Position numbers and translations under genes: made by a program. Of a stretch of DNA of 64,000 nt, positions 35,229-44,557 are shown piece after piece. The stretch is taken from positions 1 through 64,000 of the forward strand of contig NZ_CDBY01000030.1 in assembly GCF_000820125.1 (NCBI RefSeq), written 5' to 3'. The notes under the pieces are model-generated. The model ran no database searches. It saw only the letters and a list, made by a program, of their open reading frames with translations, and had not been told where the DNA came from. Source of the DNA: Aeromonas simiae (GTDB taxonomy: Bacteria > Pseudomonadota > Gammaproteobacteria > Enterobacterales > Aeromonadaceae). Position 1 is the first letter of the stretch. Every line of letters starts with the position of its first letter.

Positions 35229-35783
35229 GTGGATCGCCCGCCCTTTGCATGTACCGACGAGGAGGCCGCGCGCCTCCTCTCGTTTTCCCGCACCGTGACC
35301 TTGTCTCCACGCCAGAGTCTGTGGCGCGTCGGTGACGCTCCAGCCGCCTTGGTGCAGGTGTGTGCCGGCCTGCTGCGCGCCCGCATCACGGCGGCCGAGG
35401 GGCGCGAGTACATCAAGGAGTTCTACTGGGAGGGGGATGAGTTTCTCGACTTCCACCACCTGCTCTCGGGGGCGCCTGCCCGCTACCATGTGGAAGCGCT
35501 GGAGCCCTGCACCTTGCGGCTGTTTCCTCTGGCCAGTCTCACCGCCGATCCGCTCTGGCCGCGCTGGTACCGCCACCTGCTTGAGGTGCAGCTGCGCATC
35601 AAGGAGGAAAAAGAGCTGCTGCTGCTCACCGCCGGCCCCGAGGCGCGCTATCGCCACTTCCTCAGCCACTTTCCCGCCCTCGACGCCCGCCTGCCCGATC
35701 ATCAGGTGGCGGCCTATCTTGGCATCACCCCTATCAGTCTGAGCCGCATCCGTAGGCGGTTGCGTACCGTTAACCAAGGTTAA
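35229..35783 (+). CDS. Short Crp/Fnr-family transcriptional regulator
   Basis: A 184-residue protein beginning with GTG. Residues about 12-115 form a cyclic-nucleotide-binding-type barrel (RQSLWRVGDAPAALVQVCAGLL, then EFYWEGDEFLDFHHLL). A long helix (120-145) and a small C-terminal helix-turn-helix (LPDHQVAAYLGITPISLSRI) follow. It is shorter than Crp or Fnr (usually 210-250) and has no N-terminal Fe-S cysteines. It is probably co-transcribed with rlmB (9 bp). Ligand and targets are unknown. Confidence 0.82.
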   Translation: MDRPPFACTDEEAARLLSFSRTVTLSPRQSLWRVGDAPAALVQVCAGLLRARITAAEGREYIKEFYWEGDEFLDFHHLLSGAPARYHVEALEPCTLRLFPLASLTADPLWPRWYRHLLEVQLRIKEEKELLLLTAGPEARYRHFLSHFPALDARLPDHQVAAYLGITPISLSRIRRRLRTVNQG

Positions 35784-35840
35784 TGAAGCCGGGGGCCATG
35801 GCGGGTATGCTGGCCCCTTCACGTTAAGAAGGAGTCGTTG

Positions 35841-36290
35841 ATGAACTGGAGCCTGAAACCCTGGAGCGAACTGAGCACGGACGAGCTGTACGAGTTGCTG
35901 GCGCTGCGCGCCGAGGTGTTCGTGGTCGAGCAGACCTGCCCCTTCCAGGATCTGGATGGTCTGGATCGCCAGAAAGGGGTGTGGCACCTGCTGGGGTGGC
36001 AGGAGGGGAAATTGGCGGCCTATGCCAGGCTCATGGCCCCCGGCATCAGCGACGAGCAGGGGAGTGCCATCGGCCGGGTCGTCACCTCGCCTGCCCGGCG
36101 TGGCGCAGGCCTTGGCCATCAGTTGCTGGAGGAGGCGGTGCGCCACTGTCGGGCGCGCTGGCCGGATCACTCCATCTGGCTGGGGGCCCAGGCGCACCTG
36201 CAAGGCTTCTATGGTCGGCACGGCTTCGTGGCTGAGGGGGAAGGCTATATCGAGGATGACATCCCCCATATCGGGATGCGCCGAGGATGA
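35841..36290 (+). CDS. ElaA-like GNAT N-acetyltransferase
   Basis: A 149-residue acetyltransferase. The N-terminal pattern ELYELLALRAEVFVVEQTCPF and the acetyl-CoA loop VVTSPARRGAGLGHQLLEEA are typical of E. coli ElaA. The start at 35841 has AAGGAG upstream. The substrate is unknown. A bidirectional terminator follows. Confidence 0.88.
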   Translation: MNWSLKPWSELSTDELYELLALRAEVFVVEQTCPFQDLDGLDRQKGVWHLLGWQEGKLAAYARLMAPGISDEQGSAIGRVVTSPARRGAGLGHQLLEEAVRHCRARWPDHSIWLGAQAHLQGFYGRHGFVAEGEGYIEDDIPHIGMRRG

Positions 36291-36291
36291 G

Positions 36292-36315
36292 AAAAGGGGC
36301 CGTGCGGCCCCTTTT
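36292..36315. terminator. Bidirectional terminator after elaA-like gene
   Basis: Palindrome AAAAGGGGCCG-TG-CGGCCCCTTTT lies between convergent genes, with A and T runs on its two sides. Confidence 0.85.
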
Positions 36316-36318
36316 GAC

Positions 36319-36555
36319 TTATTGCCCCAGCAACTTGAGCGCTTCGGCCAACTTGTCGACCGAGGCTTGATGCTCCCCGGCGTTGTGCAGCTTCTCCCCC
36401 TCGGCCCGCAGGGCCTGCACCTTGGCGAGATCGGCCTGGCTCAGCGCCGGTTTTTGCGCCAGCAAATCATCGATCTTCTTCATGTCGGCCGGGCAGTGGA
36501 ATGCCAGGGCCGGGGCGGCTAGTAGCCATGCCAGCAGACTCACGATTTTCTTCAT
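36319..36555 (-). CDS. Small periplasmic helical protein
   Basis: A 78-residue protein with signal peptide MKKIVSLLAWLLAAPALA, leaving a mature part of about 60 residues beginning FHCPADMKKIDDLLAQ. The body is helical with one Cys, TPR-like in composition (LRAEGEKLHNAGEHQASVDKL). The start at 36555 has CAGGAG upstream. Not assigned to a named family. Confidence 0.75.
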   Translation of the reverse strand: MKKIVSLLAWLLAAPALAFHCPADMKKIDDLLAQKPALSQADLAKVQALRAEGEKLHNAGEHQASVDKLAEALKLLGQ

Positions 36556-36819
36556 CACAACTCCTGTCACCCTATGGTCGGGCTGGATGCCCGCTTTGAG
36601 CATAGTGTTCATCGCCCGCCATGAATCCGTTTGGCGGTAACCAGTACAGAACCTGAACGAGACTCTAGTTAAAAATATCGATTTTCAATCAATACTTAAT
36701 ATTTCGATTTAGTTGAAAGGTATCGCGTTTCTACTTGGGTCTGAGGCAGGAAAGGTACATGGTGTTAAATGCTGTTTTTGATATTTTTGTTAGTGTGTGG
36801 CTAACAACAAGGAAACAGC
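36556..36819 (+). promoter_or_regulatory. AT-rich upstream region of the adhesin gene (264 bp)
   Basis: Roughly 36660-36810 is far richer in A and T than the surrounding 60% GC sequence, with AAAATATCGATTTT and several T tracts. No gene is seen. This composition is usual for H-NS-silenced or c-di-GMP-controlled surface-protein promoters. AAGGAA just before ATG 36820 is the ribosome site. Confidence 0.45.
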
Positions 36820-39800
36820 ATGATGGATACGGTAACTCAGTTACAGAGCGCGGTCGTCACGGCGGCCCATGGCGAGGTTTTCCTACTGCTCGATGGCAAG
36901 CGAATCGCGCTGAGCAGTGGCGATCGCCTCCCCGCGGGGAGCATGATTGAAACCGGGACGGATGGCCTGCTACAAGCGCGAAATGGGGCCGGTCACGTGG
37001 TCGAGTTGGCGGCCAATCAGAGTGTCACGCTGGCACCGAGCGGCGAGTGGGGGGAGCCCAGTGAGCTGGGGCATCTTGACCCTGAGATAGCTGAGCTCCA
37101 GCAGGCCATTGCCCAAGGTGAGGACCCGACCCTGAATTTCGATGCCCCGGCGGCGGGGGCTGGTGAGGGCACCGGTGGTGGTGGCGCCTCCAACAGTGGT
37201 TATGTCGAATTGGCGCGTGACGGGGGAGCCACCTTAGCAGAAGCCGGGTTTGATACGGCTTACGCTAAGGGGACTGAGGAAGAGAGGCCCGACTGGCTGG
37301 GGCTGCGCGATATCCTGACCGGGGAAGATCCGGCCCCTGAAATCGGGGCCCCCAGCATCGGCAGTACCGTTCACACCGTTTATGAGGCCGAACTAGCGGG
37401 GGGCAGTGCGCATCAACCCGGACAAGGAGCGGTCATCCAAGGGACGTTTAGCGTCGAACTCCATGGGTTGAGCGGTGAGGTACAGATCCGGGATCAGCGC
37501 TTCACCCTGGATGCCGACGGCAATGTCACCCTGCCTGAGGGGGGGCTCCAGATCGAGACCGGGGCCGGCATCTTGCATATCACCGCCATTCGCGATGGCG
37601 TGATCACCTACTCCTACCAACTCAAAGAAGCCCAGAGCCACGCCCCCGGCGAGGGCAACAACACCCTGCTCGACACTATCCCACTGACCGTCACCGATAG
37701 CCGTGGCGAGTCCGCCAGCGGCAGTCTGGATGTCACCATCGTCGACGACGTGCCGAGCATCACGGTGACCGACGCGCAGCTGAGTGTGAACGAGGGCTAT
37801 GCAGTCGACGGTAGTTTCAGCCACGCGCTGGGGGCCGATGCGGCCGGGGCGACCCTGACGGTGGAGGGGGCCACGTTACAGGCCGACGGGCGCTGGGAGC
37901 TGACGCACGGGTTTATCACCCTCGATCCCGTGCAGGGCACCTTTACCTTCACGGCCAAGCCGAATGCGCCGCAAGGGGCGAAGCAGGATATCGTCCTGGT
38001 GGTGACCGACGGTGACGGCGACGTGGCCAAGGGCGCGGTGACCATTGAGATAGGGAAGAGCGTGGCGCCCGAGATCGCCCCCATCCTGGTGGACGAGCAG
38101 GGGCTGACCTCGGAGCAGGATAACTCGGAGAGCGCGATCATCGCGGTGCCGGATGGCTACACGGTGATCAACGTGAGTGGGGCGGTCAACGGCACCCTGA
38201 GCCAGAACGAGCAGGGGGAGTGGGTCTACACCCTCAACCAGAGCCTGACGCACAGCGGGGCCGGGCGTGATCAGCGTGAAGGCGACGTGCTGACGGTGGT
38301 GGTCCAGGACGGGCAGGGCAACGAGCACACCCTGGAGGTACCGGTGACGGTGGTGGACGACGTGCCGAGCATCACGGTGACCGACGCGCAGCTGAGCGTG
38401 AACGAGGGCTATGCGGTCGACGGTAGTTTCAGCCACGCGCTGGGGGCCGATGCGGCCGGGGCGACCCTGACGGTGGAGGGGGCCACGTTACAGGCCGACG
38501 GGCGCTGGGAGCTGACGCACGGGTTTGTCACCCTCGATCCCGTGCAAGGCACCTTTACCTTCACGGCCAAGCCGAATGCGCCGCAAGGGGCGAAGCAGGA
38601 TATCGTCCTGGTGGTGACCGACGGTGACGGCGACGTGGCCAAGGGCGCGGTGACCATTGAGATAGGGAAGTGCGTGGCGCCCGAGATCGCCCCCATCCTG
38701 GTGGACGAGCAGGGGCTGACCTCGGTGCAGGATAACTCGGAGAGCGCGATCATCGCGGTGCCGGATGGCTACACGGTGATCAACGTGAGCGGGGCGGTCA
38801 ACGGCACCCTGAGTCAGAACGAGCAGGGGGAGTGGGTCTACACCCTCAACCAGAGCCTGGCGCACAGCGGGGCCGGGCGTGATCAGCGTGAAGGCGACGT
38901 GCTGACGGTGGTGGTCCAGGATGGGCAGGGCAACGAGCACACCCTGGAGGTACCGGTGACGGTGGTGGACGACGTGCCCATCGCGACCATCGACAGGGTA
39001 CAAGTCACCGACACTGATACCGGCAACTACTACGGCAACGTGATTACCGGGCAGTGGGGCACCACTAATGTCTCGGCTGACTGGACGCAGATCTCGGGGG
39101 ATGCGGACACGCTGGGGGCCGATGGTGCCTCGGTCACGCACGTACGCATGCATACGCCGGAGGGCAGCGAGACCTATATCGAGCTCAAGCCACAGGACTC
39201 CGCCACCGGTGATGACCGCCTGTACGCCGTGGTCGAGACTGAGCAGGGCACCCTGACTCTCTACTCGGATGGCAGTTACGAGTTCAACCCGACTTACCAG
39301 ACCATTTTCGATCCCACCGATACCCAAGGGGGGCATGCCGAGAGCGTCAACGGGAAGAACACGACCACTCTGGGGGATTACACCTTTACAGCGGTTAATG
39401 TGGTGCTCTCGAGCGACCACTCCTTTAATGACATCGAGTATGACAGCGACCTGAAATTCGACGTGCCGGGTGGCAAAGGGTCGCTGGGGATCAAGGGGGA
39501 TGCGGGTGGTGGGCCGGAGAACTCGCAGATCGATGGTCAGGGAGACAAGAAAGGTGAGGCCAACGACGGGGTCAAAGTTGATTTCCCCGATGCGGCCAGT
39601 GCAATCCAGTTTGATCTGGTCTATTTCGAGCCAGGGGAGACGGTCGGTTGGGCGGTATTTGATACAGATGGTCATGTGATCGACTCAGGTACCTACACCA
39701 GGACGACGGACAACAAACCCATTCTGGAGATCAACAGCGACGCCCCCTTCAACAGCGTGGTCATCTATGCGGTCGGTGAAAACACCGCCTTCAACATAGG

Positions 39801-40853
39801 GGCCATCTCGGTGGCGACCGGCACCGTGACTGAGGACGTCTCCTTTGACTATGTGCTGACCGATGGGGATGGCGACAGCTCGGAGTCTCAGCTGGAGTTT
39901 GTGGTCGATAAGCCGGGTCAGACTCAGGGGCGCGCTGCCGTGACGGCTCGCTTCGTGGCGCCAGAGCCAGAGCCAACGGGGGCCTTTAGCCATCTGCAAG
40001 CGCTGATCGCGGGCCGGTTAGGCGTAGGGGTGGAGGCGCTGACCCTGACCATGATGCTGGGATACATCCAGCAACATGCGGGTGAGCTGGACGTCAAGGT
40101 ATCAGAGGCCATGGCCGCCGAGGGGCCGCTGGTGCAGGAGATAGCGCAAGGGGACGCCCTGCTGGTGTCTGCCGACATGTCGGATGGGGCAGTGAACGCC
40201 GGCGCCGAGATGGTGGCGTTCCTCGGTCAGCTGCAACACCTTACCGGCGCCGTCAGTGCCGACCCGGATCTGCTGTTACAGACCATCCAGAGCATGGAGG
40301 TGGACACGCTCGGGGAGGTGGCGCGCGAGTTGGAGTTGGTCTCTTTCAAGGGAGGAGCCAACCCGTTGCTGCAAGGGGGCAGGGGGATGAGGTGCTGCTC
40401 TCGGTGGGAGCCAACGACATCTTGGTGGGCGGGGCTGGCGATGACATTCTGGTCGGCGGCGCCGGGGATGACGTGCTGGCTGGCGGCGCCGGCAACGACA
40501 TCCTGAGCGGAGGCAGTGGTGCCGACACCTTTGTCTGGCGGGCCGGCGACGAGGGAACGGGGGAGCGCCCCGCCGTGGACCGGGTGCTCGACTTCAACCG
40601 TCACGAGGGGGACTGCCTCGATCTGCGCGAGCTGCTGCAAGGAGAGAGCGGAGCCTCCATCGATCAGTACCTCTCTTTGCTGGAGCGTGACGGCAGCACC
40701 GTCATCGCGGTGAAGACGACGGGTAGCGGCGCGGTCAATCAGGAGATCGTGCTGGAGGGCGTCAGCTTCGCCGACTTGGGGGGCGGCAGTGGCAGCGAGC
40801 TGCTCAATAGCATGCTGGCGGACGGCCTCATCAAGGTCGATGAGATGATGTGA
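36820..40853 (+). CDS. LapA/RTX-type repeat adhesin, frameshifted before its secretion tail
   Basis: A predicted large surface adhesin. Residues 1-100 match a LapA-type retention module (HGEVFLLLDGKRIALSSGDRL), followed by a PAAG candidate LapG cleavage site (110-113) and a Gly-rich linker. Ig-like/VCBS repeats include two nearly identical 204-residue units (311-514 and 515-718). A further VCBS-like domain (about 720-1025) with FDYVLTDGDGDSSESQ ends the repeat section. The first frame runs 1228 codons to 40506, but its last 40 codons are nonsense-like. From about 40380 the frame one base back encodes four RTX nonapeptides (GGAGDDILV type) and a type I secretion C-terminus ending at 40853. One extra G in the G5 tract 40375-40379 would give about 1344 residues. 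No secretion genes are nearby. Confidence 0.8.
37750..38973 (+). repeat. Two tandem 612-bp repeats inside the adhesin
   Basis: Units 37750-38361 and 38362-38973 are in direct tandem, each 204 codons. Their translations differ at only four positions: Ile/Val, Ser/Cys, Glu/Val and Thr/Ala. The second unit gains Cys618 (codon 38671-38673). Such identity at the DNA level points to recent duplication or gene conversion, and to possible copy-number change. Confidence 0.95.
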
Positions 40854-40870
40854 TGGCCAGGAGGCCACCA

Positions 40871-40897
40871 AGGCGAGGGGAGACCCTCGCCTTTTTC
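40871..40897 (+). terminator. Terminator of the adhesin gene
   Basis: Stem AGGCGAGGG/CCCTCGCCT with a 4-nt loop is followed by TTTTCG. It lies 17 bp past the stop of the secretion-tail frame, not after the early stop at 40506, which supports the longer gene. Confidence 0.85.
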
Positions 40898-40904
40898 GTT
40901 GGGC

Positions 40905-41756
40905 TTATGGGGTGACCCGGGTATGCAGGGTGAAGCCCTCCTCGCACGGCGCGAGTGTCACCTCGACGCGGCCCAGCTCACCCAGCGTGTCGGCATGGGT
41001 GCCGCCACAGGGGATGGTGATGCGGCGCCCCTCCAGTTCACAGTGCCACCAGCGCGAGTCGATGATGGCCTCACCATCGCGGCTGCGCTCTATCTTGCCC
41101 CCCGCTGCCAGCCAGGTGGCGAGCTGGGTGTTGATGGTCTCGGCGATAGTGGGCAGCGCCGCCAGCAGTTCGGCCCCCATCACCCCCTTCTTGCGCAGGC
41201 TCTTGCCAATACGGTACTGCTCGAAGGAGCCTAGCGGCTCGACCCGTGAGCGGGTGATGGCGAGGCGATCGAAATCGGGTTGGCCTAGGGCATCGCGCTC
41301 GGCCGCCTCCTTCTTCCAATAGGGGGTGAGGGCCCGGTTTAGGGCCAGCGCCGCCAGATGGCAACCGCTGTGACCGAGTGAAAGCCGCCGGCGCGCCTCA
41401 CCATCGACCCGCAGGGTCACCGGGGAGCCTACCGTCAGTGGGAAAGGGCCCGCCAGCGGATGCACCACCACGAAGGCCCAGCCGGGCTCGCCGCGTTTGA
41501 CGGGAATATCAGCATCGACAAACAGGGCTCCCTGCGGGCTGATGGCGCCCATGCAGCAGGGGGAGACTCTGGCCTGACCGCCCTCCCAGAGCAGGGTGCC
41601 ACTGTCGCCGGGCTGATCGGGCCAGAGATGGCTTTGCGGGTGAAAGGGGGAGAGGTCGGTCACGATCAGGGTGGAGTCGGTTGCGGGTTGGGTGAGCAGG
41701 ACACGGGCCTGCTCCTCGAGGTGACCCAGCACGAAGCTGACGCGGGTGTGTTCCAT
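40905..41756 (-). CDS. AlaX-type alanyl-tRNA editing protein
   Basis: A 283-residue stand-alone editing-domain protein. Zinc motifs His129 and His133 (HSGCH, in place of the usual HTxxH) and Cys250 and His254 (CGGTH) match the AlaRS editing site. It should hydrolyse misacylated Ser- or Gly-tRNA(Ala). The start at 41756 has AAGGAGG upstream. It is preferred to 41813, which would add an untypical 19 residues. Confidence 0.87.
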   Translation of the reverse strand: MEHTRVSFVLGHLEEQARVLLTQPATDSTLIVTDLSPFHPQSHLWPDQPGDSGTLLWEGGQARVSPCCMGAISPQGALFVDADIPVKRGEPGWAFVVVHPLAGPFPLTVGSPVTLRVDGEARRRLSLGHSGCHLAALALNRALTPYWKKEAAERDALGQPDFDRLAITRSRVEPLGSFEQYRIGKSLRKKGVMGAELLAALPTIAETINTQLATWLAAGGKIERSRDGEAIIDSRWWHCELEGRRITIPCGGTHADTLGELGRVEVTLAPCEEGFTLHTRVTP

Positions 41757-41793
41757 GAGATCCTCCTTCGAACGATGGAGGGGAGGATACCGC

Positions 41794-41832
41794 AAAAGAG
41801 GCGGGCGGCTCATCGGCGTTATGGGCCGCCCG
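41794..41832 (-). terminator. Possible terminator of mntH
   Basis: Inverted repeat CGGGCGGC/GCCGCCCG (41802-41809 and 41825-41832) has a 15-nt loop. Read on the minus strand it is followed by GCCTCTTTTGC. The T tract is short. Confidence 0.45.
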
Positions 41833-41842
41833 TTTCCCGGTG

Positions 41843-43066
41843 TTAAAGCAGCGAGGCCAGCAGATAGGCGTTAAGGGCGATCACCAGGGCGACGATGACC
41901 CGCCCGAGCGCCCGGGTCAGCGGCCGGTTGCGGTATTCTCCCATCAGGGTGCGATCCCCGGTGAGCAGCAGCAGTGGAATGAGTGCCAGTGCGATGCCAA
42001 AGCTCAGCACCACCTGGCTCATCACCAGGATCTCGGTGGTGTTGAGCCCCATGGCGATCACCACGAAGGCGGGCGCCATGGTGATGGCCCGGCGCAACCA
42101 GAGCGGGATGCGAAACTGCACAAACCCCTGCATCACCACCTGGCCGGCCAGGGTGCCGACCACGGTCGAGCTGACGCCCGAGGCCACCAGCGACAGGCCG
42201 AACAGGGTGGCGGCGGCCTGTCCCAGTAACGGGGTCAGGGTGGCATGGGCACTCTCGATGCCTGCGACATCGTGATGGCCGTTAGCGTGAAAGGCGGCCG
42301 CCGCCATCGCCATCATGGCCAGATTGACGAACCCGGCTATGGTCATGGCGATCGCCACGTCGGTGCGGGCGCCCCGCAGTCGCTGGGGAATACCGCGGTG
42401 CGGGTCGGCGCTCTGGGTCAGGGCCGAGTGCAGGTAGATGACATGGGGCATGACGGTGGCCCCCAGCACCCCGGCGGCCAGATAGATGGCCTCATTGTTG
42501 GGCAGTCCCGGCAGCAGGACGCCTTCGACCAGGCTCGGCAGGTGGGGACGTGAAAACAGCAGCTCCACCACATAGGCCAGCGCCACAAACAGCAGCAAAC
42601 CGCCCACCACCAGCTCGAGTGGCTTCTGGCCCCGGCTTTGCAGTGAGAGGATGCCCCAACTGACGATGGCCGTCAGGCCCGCGCCCTCCAGCAGGGTGAC
42701 GCCAAGCAGCAGCTGAAATCCCACCGCGGCGCCGATGAATTCGGCCAGATCGGTGGCCATGGCGATGATCTCCGCCTGTACCCAGTAGGCCCAGACGGCG
42801 GGCCTTGGCAGCCGGTCGCGGATATGCTCGGCCAGGTTCTTGCCGGTGACGATGCCCAGCTTTGCCGACAGCCCCTGCACCAGCATGGCCATCAGGTTGG
42901 CCCAGACCACCACCCACAGCAGTTGATAGCCAAATTGGGAGCCGGCCTGGATGTTGGTGGCGAAGTTACCCGGATCGATGTAACCGATGGCGGCGATGAA
43001 GGCGGGCCCGAGCAGGCTCAGTCTGAGCTTGCGTTGGCGTGGCAAGGAGAGCGAGGCGGGTTGCAT
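41843..43066 (-). CDS. mntH: MntH, Nramp-family Mn2+/Fe2+:H+ symporter
   Basis: A 407-residue inner-membrane transporter with about 11 helices. The metal-site motif DPGNF is at 31-35 in helix 1, and [15 protein letters not shown] is the helix-6 motif. The start at 43066 has GGAGG upstream. A Fur-like palindrome (43106-43126) lies 40 bp upstream of the start, suggesting iron-dependent repression. Confidence 0.93.
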   Translation of the reverse strand: MQPASLSLPRQRKLRLSLLGPAFIAAIGYIDPGNFATNIQAGSQFGYQLLWVVVWANLMAMLVQGLSAKLGIVTGKNLAEHIRDRLPRPAVWAYWVQAEIIAMATDLAEFIGAAVGFQLLLGVTLLEGAGLTAIVSWGILSLQSRGQKPLELVVGGLLLFVALAYVVELLFSRPHLPSLVEGVLLPGLPNNEAIYLAAGVLGATVMPHVIYLHSALTQSADPHRGIPQRLRGARTDVAIAMTIAGFVNLAMMAMAAAAFHANGHHDVAGIESAHATLTPLLGQAAATLFGLSLVASGVSSTVVGTLAGQVVMQGFVQFRIPLWLRRAITMAPAFVVIAMGLNTTEILVMSQVVLSFGIALALIPLLLLTGDRTLMGEYRNRPLTRALGRVIVALVIALNAYLLASLL

Positions 43067-43105
43067 GATGTGACCTCCATAACGGGATGTATCGAGCATA
43101 CATGC

Positions 43106-43126
43106 AATTGAGAATTGTTATCAATT
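43106..43126. promoter_or_regulatory. Candidate Fur box upstream of mntH
   Basis: AATTGAGAATTGTTATCAATT, read on the minus strand, resembles the Fur consensus GATAATGATAATCATTATC, with AATTGA/TCAATT outer arms. Pattern match only; MntR could bind here instead. Confidence 0.5.
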
Positions 43127-43165
43127 GATTGTGCGGATGGCCGTCATCGATTTTCTGCACACCCG

Positions 43166-43194
43166 TTGCTTCCTCCGGAGGGATTTCGTACAAT
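43166..43194 (+). promoter_or_regulatory. Sigma-70 promoter of the rpsF operon
   Basis: TTGCTT (43166-43171) and TACAAT (43189-43194) are separated by 17 bp. The hexamers are near consensus with ideal spacing, about 100 bp before rpsF. Confidence 0.7.
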
Positions 43195-43235
43195 ACGCCG
43201 CCCTAGAAAGCAGCGTCAACACACACACGTTCCTT

Positions 43236-43268
43236 GCCTCCGAGGTTTGGCTGCACCCGGGCGGAGGC
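43236..43268 (+). promoter_or_regulatory. S6:S18-type autoregulatory mRNA leader of rpsF
   Basis: A 7-bp stem GCCTCCG/CGGAGGC encloses a loop with CACCCGG, 24 bp before the rpsF start. The known rpsF leader motif has a stem and an unpaired CCG that the S6:S18 complex binds to repress translation. Position and elements agree; the exact fold is not computed. Confidence 0.6.
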
Positions 43269-43292
43269 TGATTAACCCGTAAGGAGCTGATA

Positions 43293-43694
43293 ATGCGTCA
43301 TTACGAAATCGTCTTCATGGTTCATCCGGACCAGAGCGAGCAAGTTCCTGGCATGATCGAGCGCTACACCGGCGCCATCACCACTGCCGGTGGTAAGATT
43401 CATCGCCTGGAAGACTGGGGCCGCCGTCAACTGGCTTACCCGATCGAGAAGCTGCACAAGGCGCACTACGTTCTGCTGAACGTGGAAGCCGAGCAGGCTG
43501 TTATCGACGAACTGGAAACTAACTTCCGCTTCAACGATGCCGTTATCCGCAACATGATCATGCGCACCAAGCACGCCGTGACTGAAGTTTCTCCGATGGC
43601 CAAGGCCAAGGAAGAGCGTTCTTCTTTCCGTCGTGACGACGTTCGCAGCGAAGAGTCTGCCGAAGCTACCACTGAAGCTTCCGCAGAAGAGTAA
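43293..43694 (+). CDS. rpsF: 30S ribosomal protein S6
   Basis: A 133-residue protein of the 30S platform that pairs with S18. The N-terminal [18 protein letters not shown] and [22 protein letters not shown] are characteristic. A Glu/Ala-rich tail ([13 protein letters not shown]) follows. TAAGGAG precedes the start. First gene of rpsF-rpsR-rplI. Confidence 0.97.
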   Translation: MRHYEIVFMVHPDQSEQVPGMIERYTGAITTAGGKIHRLEDWGRRQLAYPIEKLHKAHYVLLNVEAEQAVIDELETNFRFNDAVIRNMIMRTKHAVTEVSPMAKAKEERSSFRRDDVRSEESAEATTEASAEE

Positions 43695-43712
43695 TTCCGG
43701 ATCACAGACTAG

Positions 43713-43955
<243 letters not shown>

Positions 43956-44007
43956 GAATCGGTCCGGCGCTTACGCCTAACTCAACGAAATTTATAGAGG
44001 AAAGGTA

Positions 44008-44457
44008 ATGCAAGTTATCCTGCTCGATAAGATCGCCAAGCTGGGCGGTCTGGGTGACCAAGTTAATGTTAAGCCTGGTTTTGCCCGTAACTTCCTGATC
44101 CCGCAAGGCAAGGCTGTGATGGCGACCAAGGCCAACATCGCTTCTTTCGACGCTCGTCGTGCCGAGCTGGAAGCCAAGCTGGAAGCCACCCTGGTTGCCG
44201 CTCAAGAGCGCGCTGCCAAGCTGGGTGAACTGGCTGCCGTCGTTATCGCCTCCAAGGCCGGTGACGAAGGTAAGCTGTTCGGCTCCATCGGTACCCGCGA
44301 CGTGGCTGATGCCATCACCGCTGCTGGCGTAGCCGTGTCCAAGAGCGAAGTTCGCATGGGCAACGTTCTGCGTTCCACCGGCGAGTACGAAGTTTCCGTT
44401 CAGCTGCACGCTGACGTGAAGGCGACCGTACAAATCCAGGTTGTTGCTGGCGAGTAA
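44008..44457 (+). CDS. rplI: 50S ribosomal protein L9
   Basis: A 149-residue two-domain protein. The N-terminal domain [19 protein letters not shown] with [16 protein letters not shown] is followed by a long connecting helix and a C-terminal RNA-binding domain. AGAGGAAAGG precedes the start. Last gene of the operon, before a strong terminator. Confidence 0.97.
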   Translation: MQVILLDKIAKLGGLGDQVNVKPGFARNFLIPQGKAVMATKANIASFDARRAELEAKLEATLVAAQERAAKLGELAAVVIASKAGDEGKLFGSIGTRDVADAITAAGVAVSKSEVRMGNVLRSTGEYEVSVQLHADVKATVQIQVVAGE

Positions 44458-44474
44458 TCGACAGTTCATCTGGT

Positions 44475-44506
44475 AAAAAAACCCGCGCAATGCGCGGGTT
44501 TTTTAT
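44475..44506. terminator. Terminator of rpsF-rpsR-rplI
   Basis: Stem AAAACCCGCGCA/TGCGCGGGTTTT is followed by TTATT, preceded by an A run. Confidence 0.9.
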
Positions 44507-44557
44507 TACCTGCCGCCGGGGTAGAGTGGAGATCGTCAACCGCAGAGGAGGCGTTCC

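Noticed and set aside
34746-36269. 507-codon minus-strand frame across rlmB, Crp/Fnr and ElaA genes
   Set aside because: It covers three convincing plus-strand genes and their junctions.
37750-38973. CRISPR or mobile-element origin for the direct repeats
   Set aside because: The units are 612 bp, in frame and encode Ig-like domains; there are no spacers or transposase.
38488-39675. 395-codon minus-strand frame inside the adhesin
   Set aside because: It mirrors the repeat units (similar frames appear twice), so it is a by-product of the plus-strand coding.
40372-40380. Programmed -1 ribosomal frameshift site in the adhesin
   Set aside because: CAA GGG GGC does not form a good X XXY YYZ heptamer and no pseudoknot is evident; a base-count change in the G tract is simpler.
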